A DNA stretch of 10,306 bases, taken from assembly GCA_937124525.1 (NCBI GenBank), contig CAKZLA010000500.1, positions 1 through 10,306 of the forward strand. The letters run 5' to 3'. The stretch comes from an uncultured Desulfobacterium sp. Its GTDB lineage: Bacteria; Desulfobacterota; Desulfobacteria; Desulfobacterales; Desulfobacteraceae. Each line of letters begins with the position of its first letter. Position 1 is the stretch's first letter. This document shows, in pieces, positions 7,193 to 10,306 of the stretch. The translations under genes and the position numbers were made by a program. The notes under the pieces are model-generated. The model did no database searches. It worked only from the letters and a program-made list of their open reading frames with translations, and was not told the origin of the DNA.

Positions 7193-7196
7193 TGTA

Positions 7197-7664
7197 TTAA
7201 AGATTTTCCTTGAAATCCTGATAACTCATTTTCTCGTAGCTTTCGGTGTTGATGAATTTAAGTATGGTGAGCAGGCGGTTTGAATCAATGTATCCGGGCA
7301 TACTGCTTAATTTGTCACTGTCTGATTTTAGAAACCAGGTGGTGGGAAGCCCCCTCACTCCGAAGAGAGATGCAATTTTTTGCTCTTTGTCAGAATCCAC
7401 AGTTATGGCGATGTAGTTCTCATTAATATAGTCAATAACACCTTTATCCTTGAAGGTGGTGAGTTCCATTTTCTTACAGTATGTGCACCAGTCTGCATGG
7501 AAATAGAGGAATATTTTTTTGCCTTGGTTTTCTGCCATGGCCATCCCTTTTTCATAGTTTGTCCAGGTTATTTTTTCTGCTTTTTCCGGCGTGGAAGCCC
7601 ATGCAAGTGATAGTGAAAAAAATACCAGGAGTGTGATGGTGATGGAGAGTTTTCTATTCTTCAT
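7197..7664 (-). CDS. Exported thioredoxin-fold protein (CTYC active site)
   Basis: A 155-residue periplasmic thiol-disulfide protein. Residues 1-23 are a signal peptide (hydrophobic ITITLLVFFSLSL, likely cleavage after AWA). The mature part has the thioredoxin-fold hallmarks: FLYFHADWCTYCKKM with redox cysteines C60 and C63, a VDSD strand, and the cis-proline loop GLPTTWF (P107). It resembles the C-terminal domain of DsbD and the SoxW-like proteins more than cytoplasmic thioredoxin. It follows the CcdA-type gene by 42 nt on the same strand. The natural reading is that CcdA passes electrons from cytoplasmic thioredoxin to this protein, which then reduces periplasmic disulfides such as those of apocytochrome c; that link is inferred. 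AAAGGAAA (around 7671-7678 on the plus map) lies about 6 nt before the ATG. The final targets are unknown. Confidence 0.9.
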   Translation of the reverse strand: MKNRKLSITITLLVFFSLSLAWASTPEKAEKITWTNYEKGMAMAENQGKKIFLYFHADWCTYCKKMELTTFKDKGVIDYINENYIAITVDSDKEQKIASLFGVRGLPTTWFLKSDSDKLSSMPGYIDSNRLLTILKFINTESYEKMSYQDFKENL

Positions 7665-7686
7665 ATGGCGTTTCCTTTTTGTTTTA

Positions 7687-7702
7687 TTTTGGGTACTGGG
7701 TA
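7687..7702. repeat. Second copy of the heptamer repeat
   Basis: TTTTGGGTACTGGGTA is identical over 16 nt to the first part of the tandem array at 7150-7165, but has only about one and a half units. It lies in the spacer between the CcdA-type and thioredoxin-fold genes and, like the longer array, begins 4 nt after the upstream gene's stop codon (read on the minus strand). Confidence 0.9.
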
Positions 7703-7706
7703 TTTT

Positions 7707-8405
7707 TTACAGGGTGGCCAGGAGCCTGAACTTATCGGTTATCAAGAGAATTCCCATGATAATGAGCAGGATACCCGCCACTTTGTTTACATATCCAAGT
7801 ACTTTGGTGGCACGTCTCATGATGCCGATAATTCTATTGATGAAAAATGAAATTAAAAGAAAGGGCAGGGCCAAGCCAGCGGAGTAGATGCTTAAAAGCA
7901 CAATGCCCTGCATCACGGTCTCCTGGCTGCCAGCAATAATGAGGATGGAGCCTAACATGGGGCCGATGCAGGGGCTCCAGCCAGCACCAAAGGCCATGCC
8001 GATGACAAAGGTGCCCATGATATGCATGGGTTTTTCATCCATATGAATCCGTCGTTCAAAGTTTAATCCCCTGATATTGATCAGGCCCAGGAGATGGCAT
8101 CCAAACACCAGAATAATGCCTCCGCCCACGTACCTGACAATCCAGGAATATCTGGCAATGACGCCACCCATGAAGGATGCCGATGCCCCCAGAAGTATGA
8201 ATACGGTGGAAAAACCGCACACATAGGCAAGGGTTGCCAGAATAACCTTTTGACGGGTTTTTCCGGTGTCCTCGGTGAGTTCATCAAGGGACAATCCCGT
8301 GATAAAGGTAAAATAGGCAGGAATCAAGGGTAGGATGCACGGGGAAAAAAAAGAGAGCAATCCTGCGATGAGTGCCGCCTGATAGGATACTGTTTCGGTG
8401 AACAA
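7707..8405 (-). CDS. CcdA/DsbD-type cytochrome c biogenesis membrane protein
   Basis: A 232-residue inner-membrane protein of the CcdA family, which carries reducing equivalents from cytoplasmic thioredoxin across the membrane. About six hydrophobic segments are visible. The two redox cysteines are in the expected symmetrical positions: C23 in FFSPCILPLIPAY and C146 in GWSPCIGPMLGS. Length matches CcdA rather than full DsbD; the thiol-disulfide domain is supplied by the separate gene downstream. The start is a TTG at 8403-8405. It is chosen because GGAGG (8413-8417 on the plus map) lies 7 nt upstream and the protein begins exactly as the family does; the nearby ATG at 8417-8419 is out of frame. 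Transcription probably continues into the thioredoxin-fold and fmdB-type genes. Confidence 0.92.
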   Translation of the reverse strand: MFTETVSYQAALIAGLLSFFSPCILPLIPAYFTFITGLSLDELTEDTGKTRQKVILATLAYVCGFSTVFILLGASASFMGGVIARYSWIVRYVGGGIILVFGCHLLGLINIRGLNFERRIHMDEKPMHIMGTFVIGMAFGAGWSPCIGPMLGSILIIAGSQETVMQGIVLLSIYSAGLALPFLLISFFINRIIGIMRRATKVLGYVNKVAGILLIIMGILLITDKFRLLATL

Positions 8406-8410
8406 ATAAA

Positions 8411-8417
8411 ATCCTCC
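8411..8417 (-). promoter_or_regulatory. Ribosome-binding site deciding a TTG start
   Basis: On the minus strand the sequence reads GGAGGAT, then TTTAT and the TTG start at 8405. The spacing from GGAGG to TTG is 7 nt, which is ideal. No in-frame ATG lies between this site and the conserved N-terminus, so TTG initiation is the best-supported reading for the CcdA-type gene. Confidence 0.75.
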
Positions 8418-8455
8418 ATGGAAACTAAGTTTTAAAAAGGAGTGTTTTCGTCGAT

Positions 8456-8483
8456 GGTCAAGTTTTAGTGTACTCTTTTGACC
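8456..8483. promoter_or_regulatory. GGTCAA/TTGACC inverted repeat, possible operator or promoter element
   Basis: GGTCAA (8456-8461) and TTGACC (8478-8483) are perfect inverted hexamers with centres about 22 bp apart, or two helical turns, as expected for a dimeric regulator. The left half read on the minus strand also resembles a -35 box for the CcdA-type gene, about 50 nt upstream of its start. No regulator is assigned, and hexamer pairs arise by chance often enough to keep this tentative. Confidence 0.3.
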
Positions 8484-8513
8484 CTAATCATTTTACTCTC
8501 ATTTTTCAAGCCG

Positions 8514-8569
8514 GTTTTATATGAAAGTGTAGGCATTCCTAACATTACTTTCATGATTCGTTGTGGGCA
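8514..8569 (-). repeat. Structured intergenic element, copy B
   Basis: Read on the minus strand, it starts with TGCCCACAACGAA (8569-8557), identical to copy A at 4336-4348. After the same 3-nt spacing to TGAAA comes an 8-bp perfect stem ATGAAAGT/ACTTTCAT (8554-8547 and 8528-8521). The loop contains a small hairpin TAGG-AATG-CCTA (8541-8530). It ends TTTCATATAAAAC, close to copy A's end. It lies 137 nt after the permease stop and about 110 nt before the CcdA-type start, on the strand of both genes. Confidence 0.6.
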
Positions 8570-8705
8570 GGCCGGGTTGACCGTGGCAGTTATATTCGAT
8601 GATCAGGCTTCTTAGACGGATATCCCTGGGAAGTGAGGCAATAAAAAAAATTGGTCATTGAGTTGTAGCTTTGGGAAGCCTGTAATTTTATTATTATGAA
8701 TGTCC

Positions 8706-9620
8706 TTAAATTAACGAAAGAGCCACGGACAATGAAATAAAAGAGGCCAGTGTGGAAAACACGATGGATGCCGAGGCAAGGTCGGTGTCGCTGTTCATTT
8801 GGGAAGAAAGAATATAAATGGAGGTGGCCGTGGGCAGACAAAAAAATATAAGGCCCGCCTTGAATTCCACGCCGGAAACCCCGAACAAGGTCATGAACAG
8901 AACACCTGAAAGGGGGTATAAGATCATTTTAAATACGGCGGAAACCATGGATAGTTTCAGGTAGCCTTTTAGCTTTTTTAAGGTAAAGGCACTGCCAATG
9001 GAAATAAGGGCCAGAGGAAGGGTGACCGTGGAGATGAGTTTCAGGGTATTGTCAATGAAAATAGGAAATCCACTGCCCAGGCGTGAAAAGATAAAGCCAG
9101 CAAGGCATGCAAGGATCAAGGGATTGGACACTGCCTCTTTAAAAAGTTTACCCCCCCTCTGGGCAATGGTATATTCTTTTCCGGAAAACCAGATGAGGAT
9201 GGAAACCGATAGAATGTTAACGATGGGGATGACCACCCCGATGAGAAGGCCAAAACTAATAATGCCCTCTTCACCCAACGCTGTCATCACAATGGCCATA
9301 CCAATGTATGTGTTGAATCGATAGCAGCTCTGGGAAAATGTGCCCGCCTGAAAATCAGTTGCGCCACTGTAAACAATGTAAAGGGTGCTCAGGGTAAAAA
9401 CCAGGAAAAGGGCGCACACCCCGGCAAGGGGAAGGCTAAAATCAAGGGATTCTACCCCCTGGTTTCCACCGATTTTATAAAAAAGCATGCAAGGGAAAAA
9501 AATATAATAAACCAGCCGGTCTGAAGTTGTGAGAAATTCTTTTTTTATAAAATCAGAGGCCTGTAGAATTCTGCCCATCAGTATGATGGCAAAAACGGGG
9601 AAAAGGCTGTTTAACACCAT
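8706..9620 (-). CDS. AEC-family (auxin efflux carrier-like) transporter
   Basis: A 304-residue integral membrane protein of the AEC superfamily. Bacterial members move small organic anions such as malate or malonate, but specificity cannot be read from sequence. The protein is hydrophobic throughout, with roughly ten membrane segments in two halves joined by a basic hydrophilic region near residues 145-165 (FSGKEYTIAQRGGKLFKEA). Family features visible are the start MVLNSLFPVFAIILMG, the RFNTYIGMAI segment of the first half, and NPLILACLAGF plus PLALISIGSAF in the second. AAGGAG (9629-9634 on the plus map) lies 8 nt before the ATG. It is flanked by about 300 nt of non-coding DNA on both sides, so it is probably transcribed alone. 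A role in organic-acid uptake is speculation. Confidence 0.9.
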   Translation of the reverse strand: MVLNSLFPVFAIILMGRILQASDFIKKEFLTTSDRLVYYIFFPCMLFYKIGGNQGVESLDFSLPLAGVCALFLVFTLSTLYIVYSGATDFQAGTFSQSCYRFNTYIGMAIVMTALGEEGIISFGLLIGVVIPIVNILSVSILIWFSGKEYTIAQRGGKLFKEAVSNPLILACLAGFIFSRLGSGFPIFIDNTLKLISTVTLPLALISIGSAFTLKKLKGYLKLSMVSAVFKMILYPLSGVLFMTLFGVSGVEFKAGLIFFCLPTATSIYILSSQMNSDTDLASASIVFSTLASFISLSVALSLI

Positions 9621-9636
9621 GAAATTGGCTCCTTGG

Positions 9637-9652
9637 CCGCCTGTGTCGGCGG
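9637..9652 (-). promoter_or_regulatory. GC-rich hairpin abutting the permease ribosome-binding site
   Basis: CCGCC (9637-9641) and GGCGG (9648-9652) are perfect inverted repeats around a 6-nt loop. In the permease mRNA this hairpin would end only 2 nt before the AAGGAG ribosome-binding site. It could affect translation or protect the 5' end. The stem is short, so a chance occurrence is possible. Confidence 0.3.
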
Positions 9653-9677
9653 ATGTTCAGTATAATTTATGTAATAT

Positions 9678-9689
9678 GTGGCGTGCCAC
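9678..9689. promoter_or_regulatory. Perfect palindrome GTGGC-GT-GCCAC, possible operator
   Basis: Two 5-bp inverted arms around a 2-nt centre lie about 14 bp upstream of a TATACT hexamer on the permease strand, where an operator overlapping a -35 region would sit. No binding protein can be assigned and no second copy was found in the window. Confidence 0.3.
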
Positions 9690-9933
9690 CGGCAACTGAG
9701 CGAGGTGGATGAGGTTGGAACCAAGCCCGGAAGTATTTTTTTGCTTTCCCACAAAAGCCGGGAATAATCAAGGAGTATTTTGGCAAGCCCGAAATTCCCA
9801 TGGCATTGTTTTTTCAGCGTCGCATATCGTCCAGGTGATCTATCTTGTTTTCACCGGAATCTTCCTTGACTACTTATGAGATATTACTCAGGATGGGTGT
9901 GCGTTTAACCATTTAATCCAAACAGGAGAGATT

Positions 9934-10306
9934 ATGAAATTTGTCATCATTGGAGGAGATGCCGCAGGCATGAGTGCGGCCAGCAGAACCAAACGAAATC
10001 GCCCTGAATTTGAGGTGATAGTTCTGGAGCAGAGCCAGGATGTCTCTTACAGTGCCTGCGGCATGCCTTACAACATTGCAGATCCCGAAAGGAGTATGGA
10101 AGATCTTGTGGTGAGACGGGCCGAAGTGTTCATTGAGAAAAATAAAATTAATCTTCTCACAGGGCATCGGGTAACCCGCATCGATCGTAAGGCAGGTAAA
10201 GTCATGGGGGTTACCCTGGATAACCAGTCTTTTTCCATGGCATATGATGCCCTTCTTATTGCCACCGGGGCCCGCCCCCATGTGCCGGATGTGCCGGGAA
10301 TTGATC
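9934..10306 (+). CDS. FAD-dependent pyridine nucleotide-disulfide oxidoreductase, N-terminal part (runs off the window)
   Basis: The first 124 residues of a flavoprotein of the NADH oxidase / coenzyme A disulfide reductase / NAD(P)H sulfur reductase group. The N-terminal FAD-binding fold is MKFVIIGGDAAGMSAASRTK, an IGGxAAGxSAA variant of the dinucleotide-binding motif. It is followed by the acidic strand end VIVLEQ and the single redox cysteine C42 in YSACGMPYNIA. ATGARPHVPDVPG near the right edge is the second conserved FAD-contacting segment. The presence of C42 excludes related enzymes that lack the active-site cysteine, but does not separate oxygen, CoA-disulfide or polysulfide reduction. 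In a sulfur-metabolising anaerobe the last two are attractive, as inference only. AGGAG (9924-9928) lies 5 nt before the ATG. The C-terminal part, including any rhodanese fusion, is outside the window. Confidence 0.9.
   Translation, partial: MKFVIIGGDAAGMSAASRTKRNRPEFEVIVLEQSQDVSYSACGMPYNIADPERSMEDLVVRRAEVFIEKNKINLLTGHRVTRIDRKAGKVMGVTLDNQSFSMAYDALLIATGARPHVPDVPGID

Larger units (their letters stand above)
8406..8705. other. 300-nt intergenic region upstream of the CcdA-type gene
   Basis: No coding frame here is convincing on either strand. It holds the ribosome-binding site of the CcdA-type gene, an inverted repeat GGTCAA/TTGACC (8456-8461 and 8478-8483), structured element B (8514-8569) and a loosely spaced 8-nt inverted repeat, CAGGCTTC/GAAGCCTG (8604-8611 and 8675-8682). 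On the minus strand TTGACC at 8461-8456 could act as a -35 box for the CcdA-type operon, with a poor TTTAAA-like -10 about 19 nt on. No obvious terminator follows the permease gene ending at 8706. Confidence 0.6.
9621..9933. other. 313-nt divergent intergenic region
   Basis: This lies between the divergent permease and flavoprotein genes and must hold both promoters. No coding frame is convincing. On the permease side are a CCGCC/GGCGG hairpin next to the ribosome-binding site (9637-9652), a TATACT -10-like hexamer on the minus strand (9659-9664) and a palindrome GTGGC-GT-GCCAC (9678-9689). On the flavoprotein side TTGACT (9866-9871) could be a -35 box, but the hexamer 17 nt on, CAGGAT, is a poor -10. 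AGGAG (9924-9928) is the flavoprotein ribosome-binding site. Confidence 0.55.

Noticed and set aside
8604..8682. Inverted repeat CAGGCTTC ... GAAGCCTG as an insertion-sequence terminal pair or ncRNA stem
   Set aside because: Arms of 8 nt separated by 63 nt of featureless sequence occur by chance. There is no transposase, target duplication or internal structure.
9677..9690. TGGCAC on the minus strand (9688-9683), resembling the -24 half of a sigma-54 promoter
   Set aside because: The required GC-containing -12 element is absent at the correct spacing (ATATT is found instead). The hexamer is better explained as part of the palindrome.

Overview
The window reads as chromosomal DNA of a strictly anaerobic bacterium, most likely a sulfate-reducing member of the Desulfobacteraceae or its relatives (Desulfobacterota). 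This is inferred from gene content and protein style, not from a marker gene. The supporting features are an oxygen-sensitive class III ribonucleotide reductase with its activase, an LPP20-type periplasmic protein, an excisionase-HTH/periplasmic-binding-protein regulator and a CoA-disulfide-reductase/NADH-oxidase-type flavoprotein. No rRNA, tRNA, CRISPR array, transposase or phage gene was seen.

Layout. Positions 2-463 hold the 3' end of nrdD (glycyl-radical ribonucleotide reductase). nrdG, its radical-SAM activase, follows at 624-1328 and ends in a clear intrinsic terminator (1355-1388). A convergent gene at 1387-2346 (minus) encodes a DNA-binding protein with a substrate-binding-protein-like domain. 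From 2589 to 6890 four plus-strand genes follow each other: an HD-domain phosphohydrolase, an exported LPP20-like protein 3 nt behind it, a second and different HD-domain protein, and a large TPR-class III nucleotidyl cyclase. This looks like a signalling neighbourhood, although only the first pair is tightly coupled.

From 8405 down to 6933 on the minus strand lie a CcdA-type membrane electron carrier (TTG start), an exported thioredoxin-fold protein with a CTYC active site, and a small FmdB-type zinc-ribbon protein. The first two form a plausible route carrying cytoplasmic reducing power across the membrane. Both spacers of this cluster carry the same heptanucleotide (AGTACCC on the coding strand), once as a five-copy tandem array. 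Further along is an AEC-family permease (8706-9620, minus). The window ends inside a flavin-dependent pyridine-nucleotide-disulfide oxidoreductase (9934 onward, plus).

The most unusual non-coding signal is a pair of related structured elements, at 4336-4398 (plus) and 8514-8569 (minus). They share a 13-nt block, the same 3-nt spacing to a hairpin, and a hairpin stem with a C-G to G-C compensatory change. Each lies upstream of a gene on its own strand. They may be a dispersed structured repeat or a cis-regulatory RNA family.
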